Below are positions 1 to 7,795 of a stretch of DNA of 64,000 nt, piece by piece. Each line of letters opens with the position of its first letter. The stretch's first letter is position 1. The notes under the pieces were generated by a model. It had not been told where the DNA came from, did not search any database, and saw only the letters and a list, made by a program, of their open reading frames with translations. The translations under genes and the position numbers were made by a program. Origin of the DNA: Phycisphaerae bacterium (lineage in GTDB: Bacteria > Planctomycetota > Phycisphaerae > UBA1845); contig JAJDDW010000016.1 of NCBI GenBank assembly GCA_029260115.1, positions 62,001 to 126,000 of the forward strand, given 5' to 3'.

Positions 1-1
1 G

Positions 2-1786
2 GAAATATTCGAGCGCATGGCCTGGTATGGTTGGTTTACGGTCATGGCCTTGTACGTGACGGGCAGCCCGGAAACTGGCGGGCTAGGTTTTACAACCGAA
101 ACACGCGGAACCTTACAGGCTATCATTCCGTGTCTGCTATATCTCATGCCCGTTGTGACCGGTGCGATTGCGGATCAGTTTGGGTATAAGAAATTGTTTA
201 TCATCGCTTATTCCATCATGATAGCCGCTTATTTTGCGCTGGGGCAGTTCCACGAGTTACATACATTTACAATAGCTTTCTTCTGTGTGGCTATTGGTGC
301 AGCTATTTTCAAACCAATTATTGTGGGAACTATATCCCGCGTAACCAACGATACCAACTCCAGTATGGCCTTCGGCATTTTTTACATGATGGTCAACATC
401 GGTGGTTTCGTTGGCCCGTTTGTAGCTGGCGCCGTTCGTGGCTGGGGCTGGGAGTGGGTCTTCATCGCTTGTTCTTCATGGGCAGCGGTTAACTTGGTCA
501 TAGTTCTTGTATTTTACAGGGAACCTGAAGTTGCAACCCGCAATGAGGAGAAGCGCACGATTGTACAAGCGTTTGGAAAAGCGTTTGAGAATCTAGTCGT
601 TGTGCTGGGTAACCTGCGCTTTTTCTTAACCGTTGGCGTTGTCATTGTTGGGCTGATGGTGGCCAGTACGTTGGATTCGATTGGCATCTCATGGTTTTCA
701 TGGTGGTACTGTGGTGTTGGGCTTGTCGGCTGGGTTGTCATCAACTTCATGTACGATGCCTTGCTGCCAGCCGGAAGCGGAAAGCCAGAAGAATCAGGCG
801 CAGCGAAGCGGTTTCCGCTGTTCAAACGGATGCATTGTAGCGATTGGCGCTTCGCCATATTCCTCTTAATTATGTCAGGTTTTTGGACCAGTTTTAATCA
901 AATTTTCTACACTATGCCTGAGTACATCCGCGACTATACCAATACGCGCCCTCTGATTGACTTTGCTGAAGCTACTGTCGATGCTGATCCAACAGGACTG
1001 CTCCCGATGATTTTTGGCGAAAATGATTCAACTGATCCGAATGCGGGTGTAGCCAGCGCTATTGCGACAATCAGCGATAAGGAACGTGATCAGATTGAAT
1101 TACGTATTGAGAAATTGATCGCAGGCGGAGGTGAAAAAGACGCAGCCCTATACCCTGAAATAGCCAAAGAGTTGCTGGATACCAAAATTCGTATCGCACC
1201 CGAAGTGCTCACCTCGCTCGTGGCGGAATCGGGTGCGACAACGGCATCGGTTACAGATCGCGTTATTATAATGGGTAGGCAAGTGAACCCGGAATTTATC
1301 GTCAACTTTGATGCCGGAGCCATAATAGCATTTCAGGTGTTGATTTCTTTTCTGATGACCCGCTTCCACCAGTTCACGACCATGATTGTTGGCATGGTAA
1401 TTGCAGCCATTGGGATTGGGTTGTCAGGGTTTGCGGGAGATACGGGTTTGCTTGGTAACGGAGGTTGTATTTGGATTGTTGGTGCAGGTATTATCATATT
1501 TGCCTTCGGTGAGATGATGGCTAGCCCTACCAGCCAGGCGTATATCAGTCGAATTGCACCTAAGGAGAAGGCTGCGCTATACATGGGCTATTATTTTGTA
1601 TCTGTTGCGCTAGGTAATTTGTTTGGCGGCATTCTATCCGGCCAATTGATGGGTAAGCTCGTTCGCGATATGAATCGTCCGGACCTCATGTGGTACACGT
1701 TTGGCGGCATCATGATGGGGACTGCCATCGTATTCTTAATCTACAACAGAGTCGCTTTACCCAAGAGCCAGCCACAGACGGCATAA
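2..1786 (+). CDS. POT-family proton-dependent oligopeptide transporter, 5' partial
   Basis: An inner-membrane proton-coupled di/tripeptide importer of the POT (PTR2) group of the major facilitator superfamily. The reading frame is open to the left edge: the codons before the first ATG (position 17) spell E-I-F-E-R, which joined to MAWYG gives the ExxERxxxYG motif of POT helix 1, so the true start lies upstream. About twelve hydrophobic helices are visible, with the ADQFGYKK loop after helix 2 and the helix 7 QxFYTMPEYIRD segment. About 110 residues (around 310-422 counted from the ATG), largely hydrophilic and helical in character, separate helices 7 and 8, which is longer than in simple bacterial POTs. 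PepD downstream would hydrolyse imported dipeptides, so a shared peptide-use role is likely. Confidence 0.88.
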   Translation, partial: EIFERMAWYGWFTVMALYVTGSPETGGLGFTTETRGTLQAIIPCLLYLMPVVTGAIADQFGYKKLFIIAYSIMIAAYFALGQFHELHTFTIAFFCVAIGAAIFKPIIVGTISRVTNDTNSSMAFGIFYMMVNIGGFVGPFVAGAVRGWGWEWVFIACSSWAAVNLVIVLVFYREPEVATRNEEKRTIVQAFGKAFENLVVVLGNLRFFLTVGVVIVGLMVASTLDSIGISWFSWWYCGVGLVGWVVINFMYDALLPAGSGKPEESGAAKRFPLFKRMHCSDWRFAIFLLIMSGFWTSFNQIFYTMPEYIRDYTNTRPLIDFAEATVDADPTGLLPMIFGENDSTDPNAGVASAIATISDKERDQIELRIEKLIAGGGEKDAALYPEIAKELLDTKIRIAPEVLTSLVAESGATTASVTDRVIIMGRQVNPEFIVNFDAGAIIAFQVLISFLMTRFHQFTTMIVGMVIAAIGIGLSGFAGDTGLLGNGGCIWIVGAGIIIFAFGEMMASPTSQAYISRIAPKEKAALYMGYYFVSVALGNLFGGILSGQLMGKLVRDMNRPDLMWYTFGGIMMGTAIVFLIYNRVALPKSQPQTA

Positions 1787-1827
1787 CTTCGAGAATGCGT
1801 GCTGATAGAAGTTGATTTTTTTGAAAC

Positions 1828-1866
1828 GAGACGCGGCCTTTTAGCCCGCGCGGTGTTATGAGCGTA
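1828..1866 (+). repeat. Dispersed palindromic repeat, copy 1
   Basis: A partly degraded copy of the window's short dispersed palindrome. It keeps the right half AGCCCGCGCGGTGTTATGAG and a weakened left half (ACGCGGCC). It lies between the POT transporter and pepD, about 65 bases from an inverted copy. Confidence 0.65.
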
Positions 1867-1930
1867 ATCTACGCTAAGAATTGCTCGTTGCGAATTATTT
1901 ACAGGATTATTTTATTACCAAAATGGGTTT

Positions 1931-1964
1931 CGAGAGTCCGCGCAGGCTATAGCCTGCGGCTCAC
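1931..1964 (-). repeat. Dispersed palindromic repeat, copy 2 (inverted)
   Basis: Read on the minus strand this is GTGAGCCGCAGGCTATAGCC followed by TGCGCGGACTC. It matches copy 6 at 52401 closely, including the flanking GTGAG and the ACTC/AGTC tail. It is the only copy in the minus orientation, and with copy 1 it forms a pair of opposed elements just upstream of pepD. Confidence 0.7.
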
Positions 1965-1987
1965 TTCAAAATTAAGTGAAAAACATC

Positions 1988-3493
1988 ATGAGTCTTCACG
2001 AAAAGAATTTGTCCGTTGTCGAATCACTTGAACCTAAAGGCGTCTGGCGATATTTCGCGGGCATCGCTTCAGTATCTAGGCCCTCCAAGCACGAAGAGAA
2101 AATTCGCAAGCACTTACGAGATTTGTTGGACTCGATATCGCTAAGTTATCAAGAAGATGGCGTAGGGAATATCGTCGTAGCTGTGCCTGCTTCGCCCGGA
2201 AAAGAAAAAGCGCCACTCATCGTGCTTCAGGCGCATGTCGATATGGTCTGCGAGAAAAACAACGACGTCGATCACGATTTTGATAACGATGGCATTCACC
2301 TTGTCTGCGCCGATGACGCAGATAACGGTAAAAGAATCGTTCGAGGTACGGGTACCACCCTCGGTGCGGATAACGGCATGGGCGTCGCTATGGCATTAGC
2401 CGCCGCCACCGATTCCTCAGTGGTGCATGGGCCGCTAGAGCTTCTATTCACTGTCGATGAAGAAGCTGGCATGACCGGAGCCAAGGCGTTAGTCCCGAAT
2501 TCATTCAAAGGCCGAATCCTGCTCAATCTTGACTCGGAAGAACATGACGAGCTGTGTATCGGTTGCGCGGGCGGCTGTGATACAAACCTGTCATTCAATG
2601 AAGCGCTCGAAGCCGTGGGTAATGGCGTGCAGGCTATTCGCGTAAGCGTGACGGGTTTGCGCGGCGGGCATTCCGGTTGCGATATTCACGAGGGCCGTGG
2701 TAACGCCATCAAGTTATTGGCAAGAACGATCACGCTATCCGGCGCCGTCGACTTAAGATTGGCAGAGGTCACCGGCGGCAGTAAGCGAAACGCCATCCCG
2801 CGCGAAGCCTCAGCCACTTTGGCTGTTTCATCCGGCGATTTAGCCAAGTTTCAGGCGGCCGCAGCGCGCGTGCAACGAGAAGCGTCGGAGGAATCCTGCG
2901 AATCAAAGCTGGACATCACAATCTCAACCGTCGCGGCATGTCCGCAGGCCATTTCCGTAGCAGCGACCAAACGCTTCATCGATTTATTGACCGTACTCCC
3001 CAGCGGCGTACTTGGTATGCACCCCAAAGTTCCCGGTTTGGTGGAGACGTCAAACAATATATCAACCGTTACAAGTCAGTCTCAGGATACTCAGCTTAAG
3101 GTGTCGATCGGCACATTGACCAGAAGCTCTTCGGAGTCTCGCAAGCGGGAAGCCCTAGCCCTCATAGCCACTGCCGGTCGATTGACTGGTGTTCAGGTGA
3201 GTAATGACAATGATTATCCTGGCTGGGCACCGAACGCGGATTCACGCGTGTTGGGGATATGCCAACGTATCTATGAAAGCGAGTTCAATGAAAAGCCTCA
3301 TGTATCATCGATTCATGCGGGCCTGGAGTGCGGCATAATCGGTGAGCAGGTAGGTCAGATGGATATGGTGTCCTTCGGTCCCACCATTCTCGGTGCCCAT
3401 AGCCCGGATGAGCGGGTGTTTGTAGACTCGGTTGGAAAGTCCTATCGATTTCTCGTGGCTGTCCTGGCTGAGTTAGCTGGTAGCGGTGCGTAA
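1988..3493 (+). CDS. pepD: Aminoacyl-histidine dipeptidase (M20 family, PepD)
   Basis: A cytosolic zinc dipeptidase that cleaves Xaa-His and many other dipeptides. The M20 metal ligands are all visible: HVDM near residue 83, the bridging Asp in TLGADNG, the catalytic EE in DEEAGM, the Asp in NLDSEE and the late His in GAHSPDE. At about 501 residues it is slightly longer than E. coli PepD (485) and follows it closely around LGADNGxG and CAGG. I place the start at ATG 1988. A GTG at 1976 in the same frame adds only four residues; neither has a clear ribosome site. The peptide transporter upstream suggests joint use of peptides as nutrients. Confidence 0.93.
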   Translation: MSLHEKNLSVVESLEPKGVWRYFAGIASVSRPSKHEEKIRKHLRDLLDSISLSYQEDGVGNIVVAVPASPGKEKAPLIVLQAHVDMVCEKNNDVDHDFDNDGIHLVCADDADNGKRIVRGTGTTLGADNGMGVAMALAAATDSSVVHGPLELLFTVDEEAGMTGAKALVPNSFKGRILLNLDSEEHDELCIGCAGGCDTNLSFNEALEAVGNGVQAIRVSVTGLRGGHSGCDIHEGRGNAIKLLARTITLSGAVDLRLAEVTGGSKRNAIPREASATLAVSSGDLAKFQAAAARVQREASEESCESKLDITISTVAACPQAISVAATKRFIDLLTVLPSGVLGMHPKVPGLVETSNNISTVTSQSQDTQLKVSIGTLTRSSSESRKREALALIATAGRLTGVQVSNDNDYPGWAPNADSRVLGICQRIYESEFNEKPHVSSIHAGLECGIIGEQVGQMDMVSFGPTILGAHSPDERVFVDSVGKSYRFLVAVLAELAGSGA

Positions 3494-3563
3494 TTAGATG
3501 GGTAGCAGGGCGATCAAGGCTGATATTCCCGGACGTAACAATGCGGTCACTCAGACTGTTTGA

Positions 3564-3594
3564 TTGTCATTATTCCGCCGAAATCGACTATACT
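3564..3594 (+). promoter_or_regulatory. Possible sigma70-type promoter
   Basis: TTGTCA at 3564 and TATACT at 3589 are separated by 19 bases and lie about 65 bases before the start of the LolA-like gene. The spacing is long, so this is a weak call made by eye. Confidence 0.3.
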
Positions 3595-3660
3595 ATGACC
3601 AAGTTGGGACACGCTCGTTAGCTGGCTAATAGTAAGATGAGACATAGGAGTTTTATAGAT

Positions 3661-4491
3661 ATGAAATATCGAATTGTAACCGCCCGTTTTGTATTGGCTT
3701 TTACCGTAGTATTTTCATTCGTGGTGTGTGGGATTAGCGAAAGCGTCATGGGGGATACTCCGCCTGTCGCGAATACAGCTACAGACACAAAGGTCGTGGC
3801 GAAACCGGAGTCGACTTCGACTAAGACACAGACATTGGAAGAGGTCGAGGCCCTCATTGAATCACGTTGGTCAAAACTTAAATCGATCAAAGCGAATCTC
3901 TTGACGACGAGCTTCGCCAATTCGGAAGTTGTAAAAGTTGATACCACCGCTCGGGGTACTCTCGTGTACATGAAGCAGAAGGGTCAGAAATACTTCCTAA
4001 AAGATATTAAAACGCGCGGAACACGAACACCGCCTGGCCATATTGAGCGAAAAATCGATACCCATGCAAAATATATATGCAGCGGCGACACCTGCTATTA
4101 TGTATACTTAAATGATCCAAAACCCGACAAAGTGTATAAGTCTGAAGTGGAATCAGTAGAAACAGATTTTGGTGGCCAGGGTTTTATCGATTACATTCAT
4201 CGAAACCACGTACCAAGTCTTCGTCCATCTATGGTTTTTGAAGGCGAGAAAGTCTTTGTGATCCAAGCCGTAGGCAAGCCCGATTCTTCTTATGTGGGTC
4301 AGAATATTATTGCTTTCGTGAGCGAAAAAACAGGCATGGTCCACAGGATCGCGATAGAGATGGGCGGGAAGGAACGGCAACTGACTACGACATATCGCGA
4401 TGTCGAAGTTAATCCTGAAGTCGATCCTAAGATTTTCGATTATACGCCTTCGGTGGAAGCCACTATGGTTCAAAAATACATGAAAAAATAG
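3661..4491 (+). CDS. Secreted LolA-like protein of unknown function
   Basis: A 276-residue protein with a signal peptide (hydrophobic residues about 9-28) followed by a Thr/Lys-rich linker and a beta-rich domain. The helix LEEVEALIESRWSKLKSIKANL, the strand GTLVYMKQKGQ and the ending VEVNPEVDPKIFDYTPS are reminiscent of the LolA/LolB fold, which in planctomycetes is common in secreted proteins that need not be lipoprotein carriers. I chose ATG 3661 because AGGAG lies ten bases before it; an upstream in-frame ATG at 3637 has no such site and would bury the signal peptide. It stands alone, converging on nadD. The exact function is unknown; a lipid- or lipoprotein-handling role is only inference. 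Confidence 0.75.
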   Translation: MKYRIVTARFVLAFTVVFSFVVCGISESVMGDTPPVANTATDTKVVAKPESTSTKTQTLEEVEALIESRWSKLKSIKANLLTTSFANSEVVKVDTTARGTLVYMKQKGQKYFLKDIKTRGTRTPPGHIERKIDTHAKYICSGDTCYYVYLNDPKPDKVYKSEVESVETDFGGQGFIDYIHRNHVPSLRPSMVFEGEKVFVIQAVGKPDSSYVGQNIIAFVSEKTGMVHRIAIEMGGKERQLTTTYRDVEVNPEVDPKIFDYTPSVEATMVQKYMKK

Positions 4492-4517
4492 TCGATCTTA
4501 TTTAATTGGGTTGTGAG

Positions 4518-5144
4518 CTAATCAGGGGATTCGCCATAAAACCCGTGATGCAGGATGTATTGATTGACGGCTTGTGGGATTAGATCTTCTGCCCGCGATC
4601 CCTTTGCAAGTCGGCTTCGTATGTCAGTGGCTGAAATGTCAACGATCGGCGTATCGAGAATTCCCCTGCTCAGCGATTCGATTTGTCGTTCATTCAATAA
4701 CGGTCGAAAACGATTCCAATCGATCGGCTCGGCAGTCTTGCGGGCCGCAGTCACGATTTGGCACATATCCACCAATTCTGCGATGCGATGCCATGTGGGT
4801 AACTCGGCCAGTGAATCTGCGCCGATGATCCAATAAAGCGCCGTGTCAGGATCACTGATTTGCCGAAAGTGTTTTATCGTGTCAATCGTAAATGTAGGCC
4901 CCAACCGATTGAGATCGTAATCACTAAGTGAAAAAAGGGGAAAGTCCGCGATCGCTAATCGGACCATTTCCGCCCGGTGCTTGGTGGCCAAGAGACGAAC
5001 ATTGGTCTTATGTGGCGGTTGGGCACTAGGAAGAAAAAGGACTTCGTCCAGATTAAGTTGATCCGCCACAGCCTGCGCGATGGACAGATGACCATGGTGA
5101 ATCGGATCAAAACTTCCGCCATATAAACCAATGCGTTTCGGCAT
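4518..5144 (-). CDS. nadD: Nicotinate-nucleotide adenylyltransferase
   Basis: Catalyses transfer of AMP from ATP to nicotinate mononucleotide, giving deamido-NAD in NAD synthesis, in the cytosol. The nucleotidyltransferase signature GGSFDPIHHGHL is at residues 9-20, containing the HxGH motif, and the second ATP-binding motif ISATDIRSRL is near the C-terminus. The length of 208 residues is normal for NadD. It is a single gene on the minus strand, tail to tail with the LolA-like gene. The roughly 290 bases between its start and the next plus-strand gene presumably hold divergent promoters. Confidence 0.95.
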   Translation of the reverse strand: MPKRIGLYGGSFDPIHHGHLSIAQAVADQLNLDEVLFLPSAQPPHKTNVRLLATKHRAEMVRLAIADFPLFSLSDYDLNRLGPTFTIDTIKHFRQISDPDTALYWIIGADSLAELPTWHRIAELVDMCQIVTAARKTAEPIDWNRFRPLLNERQIESLSRGILDTPIVDISATDIRSRLAKGSRAEDLIPQAVNQYILHHGFYGESPD

Positions 5145-5438
5145 AAGACTCGCTCAAGGTGATTGTCAATTACCGCCAGGATTCGATTTCGCGATGATTA
5201 ACGACTCTCTCGCGTAAAATCTACCTTCGAGCAGCGAATTTTTTTTCACCACCACGATCCTATTGGCGAGGTTCTGACGCGTCAATCACGCTATTTTCTC
5301 GCGTGATAGCCGTATGGGGTGTGTTTATTTCACCATAATAGCATCTTGAGAACAGTTTATTTGCCTCGCAAAAATTGCGCCTCATCTGTAGTGGTACGCC
5401 CACAGGACCGATAATACTATTATGTGGAAGGTTCGCAA

Positions 5439-6713
5439 ATGAACGTAATACAATGGCCAACGATTAGCTTCGTCATCGCCACCCACAATCGGTGTACGGT
5501 TGTCGAGTCGACGCTAAAGCGCGTGCGCGCCTTGCGCCAAGCCATTCCCGATTCTGAAATCATCGTAGTTGATAATGCCTCCACCGACGACACGCGCTGT
5601 CGAATAGCGCCGCTTGTTGATTCATTGATTTGTTTGCGACGCAATATGGGTAGCTGTGCCAAGGCGTTGGGGATTGAAAAAGCCCGAGGCCAATACATCG
5701 TTTTTCTCGATGATGATTCGTTTCCTCGATCCGGCTCCCTGACGCGCATGGTCGCTCATTTTGAATCTGACGATAAATTAGCCGCCGCAGGTTTTCGCGT
5801 TCATCTTCCCAATGGCCGCGAAGAAGCCAGTGCATTGCCTGGTGTATTCGTCGGATGTGGCGTTGGGTTTCGGTCAGCTGCGTTGCAATCTGTAGGTGGT
5901 CTGGATCGATCTTTTTTCATGCAGGCCGAGGAGTTTGACCTTTGCTTCAAGCTAGCAGCCGCTGGTTGGAAAACGGCTGTCTTTGATGATCTTCATGTCG
6001 TTCATATGAAAACTGAGCAAGCGAGAAAATCGCAGCGTACGACTTTTTATGATGTGCGAAACAATCTGCGCGTCGCGGCTAGGTTTCTCCCCACGCCTTA
6101 TTATGACATATATAAACAGGACTGGTCTCAGCGATACGGGTGGCTGGCCATGATGAATGGACACGCCGCCGCTCACCAACGAGGCGTACAAGCTGGACAC
6201 CTGCTTGCGACCCGCGAGCGAGCGGCGTATCGCGGAAGAAGGCTATCTGTTAAATCATTCGAGCGATATTTCCGATGGTCGTATACCCATGAACGCTTCC
6301 GACAGTTAGCTCAAGAAGGCGTTAGTCGCGTCATGCTCGCGGATGTAGGGAAAAATATTTATGCCTTCTATCAAGCCGCGCGTCGACACTGTGTTCAAAT
6401 TGTTGCCATAGCCGATGACCGTTTTCATTTACCGGGGCGACGTTATCGAGGCCTGGACATTCTCCCTGTAGCGCAAGCGTTAGCCATGGATGTTGACCGT
6501 GTTATCGTCACGCAAACCGCTTCGCCACTGGCCTTGGCTTCGGCGCGGCGTTTGGAACCGCTGACCATGGCGCCCGTGGCCTGTTGGTTTGGCGATGTTG
6601 ATGAAACGGCAAAAGTTGGAAGTGCCGATTTGTGGCAAACGGTGCCGATGTCTAGCCAAGTAGAAACTATTATGGGCCCCGCGCCCCGTCCGCAAGAATG
6701 CTTAACCCTGTAG
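5439..6713 (+). CDS. Family 2 glycosyltransferase with C-terminal Rossmann-like domain
   Basis: Residues 9-230 form a GT-A catalytic domain: FVIATHNR at the start, VDNASTDDT near 44 and the metal-binding LDDDS near 90, with an acceptor-region EEFDLCFKLAAAGW later. The last 140 residues contain VMLADVGKNIYAFYQAARR and a glycine-rich strand-helix pattern that resembles the nucleotide-sugar or NAD-binding Rossmann domains seen in PglD-like proteins; this second domain is an inference. I chose ATG 5439, which has GGAAGG seven bases before it; a GTG at 5424 overlaps that site. The palindrome ATAATA-C-TATTAT lies directly upstream at 5411-5423. The next gene is gmd, 24 bases away, so the pair probably makes a mannose-, rhamnose- or fucose-bearing surface glycan. 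Confidence 0.85.
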   Translation: MNVIQWPTISFVIATHNRCTVVESTLKRVRALRQAIPDSEIIVVDNASTDDTRCRIAPLVDSLICLRRNMGSCAKALGIEKARGQYIVFLDDDSFPRSGSLTRMVAHFESDDKLAAAGFRVHLPNGREEASALPGVFVGCGVGFRSAALQSVGGLDRSFFMQAEEFDLCFKLAAAGWKTAVFDDLHVVHMKTEQARKSQRTTFYDVRNNLRVAARFLPTPYYDIYKQDWSQRYGWLAMMNGHAAAHQRGVQAGHLLATRERAAYRGRRLSVKSFERYFRWSYTHERFRQLAQEGVSRVMLADVGKNIYAFYQAARRHCVQIVAIADDRFHLPGRRYRGLDILPVAQALAMDVDRVIVTQTASPLALASARRLEPLTMAPVACWFGDVDETAKVGSADLWQTVPMSSQVETIMGPAPRPQECLTL

Positions 6714-6737
6714 GGGTAAGCGTGAGGAGAAGTATGC

Positions 6738-7766
6738 ATGTCGAAAGTAGCGCTTATTACTGGTATTACAGGGCAGGACGGTTCGTACTTAGCAGAGCTA
6801 CTGCTTAGCAAAGATTATGAAGTGCATGGCATGATGCGGCGGTCGAGTGTTTTTACGACCGAACGAATTGAACACCTATACCAGGACCAGCACGAAGACG
6901 ACGTCAGGCTCAAGCTGCATTATGGCGATTTACTCGACCCCATGAGCGCCCGTCGTATGCTGAGCGAAGTTAAGCCGGACGAAGTGTACAATCTCGGCGG
7001 CCAAACCCATGTCCGCACCAGTTTTGATCAACCCATCTACACGGCTGAGGCGGTGGCGATGGGTACGGTGAATTTGCTCGAAGCGGTACGCGATTTTTGC
7101 GATAGCACGGGGCGAAAAGTTCGCTTCTATCAAGCCTCAAGTAGCGAAATGTATGGCAAAGTCGCCGAGATTCCGCAAACCGAAAAAACACCTTTTTATC
7201 CGCGAAGTCCTTACGCCTGCGCGAAATTACACGCCTATTGGCAGACCGTCAATTACCGCGAAGCCTATGACCTGTTCACTTGCAACGGCATTTTATTCAA
7301 TCACGAGTCGCCAAGACGCGGTGAGACATTTGTAACGCGAAAAATCACGCGGGCAGTAGCCAGGATAAAACTGGGGTTACAAGAAAAACTTTTCCTGGGT
7401 AATCTCGATGCCAAACGAGACTGGGGTTTCGCCGGAGACTACGTTGAAGCCATGTGGCTAATGCTGCAGCAGGATGAGTCGGACGATTATGTGGTTGCGA
7501 CAGGACGATGTCACAGCGTTCGTGAATTTTTGGTAGAAGCATTTTCTTATCTTGATCTCGATTGGCAAGAGTATGTAGAATTCGATGCCCGCTATCTTCG
7601 TCCGACTGAGGTTGATTTATTACAGGGGGACGCAAGTAAAGCCCATAAAATACTCCATTGGTCGCCGACCGTGTTCATGCCCGAGTTGGCACGCATGATG
7701 GTAGATGCCGACATGGCGATGGCCGAGCGAGAATTGGCGTTGGTCGAGGCTGGGTTTGCATTATAA
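6738..7766 (+). CDS. gmd: GDP-mannose 4,6-dehydratase
   Basis: Converts GDP-D-mannose to GDP-4-keto-6-deoxy-D-mannose with bound NADP, the first step to GDP-fucose, GDP-rhamnose or GDP-perosamine. The short-chain dehydrogenase fold is clear: [15 protein letters not shown] at residues 8-21, the catalytic Ser/Glu region ASSSEMYG at 133-140 and the YxxxK pair at Tyr159 and Lys163. [16 protein letters not shown] is the family's substrate-binding stretch. Length 342 is typical. AGGAG lies eight bases before the ATG. It follows a glycosyltransferase in the same direction; no reductase or epimerase partner lies beside it, so the final sugar cannot be told. Confidence 0.95.
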   Translation: MSKVALITGITGQDGSYLAELLLSKDYEVHGMMRRSSVFTTERIEHLYQDQHEDDVRLKLHYGDLLDPMSARRMLSEVKPDEVYNLGGQTHVRTSFDQPIYTAEAVAMGTVNLLEAVRDFCDSTGRKVRFYQASSSEMYGKVAEIPQTEKTPFYPRSPYACAKLHAYWQTVNYREAYDLFTCNGILFNHESPRRGETFVTRKITRAVARIKLGLQEKLFLGNLDAKRDWGFAGDYVEAMWLMLQQDESDDYVVATGRCHSVREFLVEAFSYLDLDWQEYVEFDARYLRPTEVDLLQGDASKAHKILHWSPTVFMPELARMMVDADMAMAERELALVEAGFAL

Positions 7767-7795
7767 ACGGAGCGCATCACGCGAAGCAGTATTAC

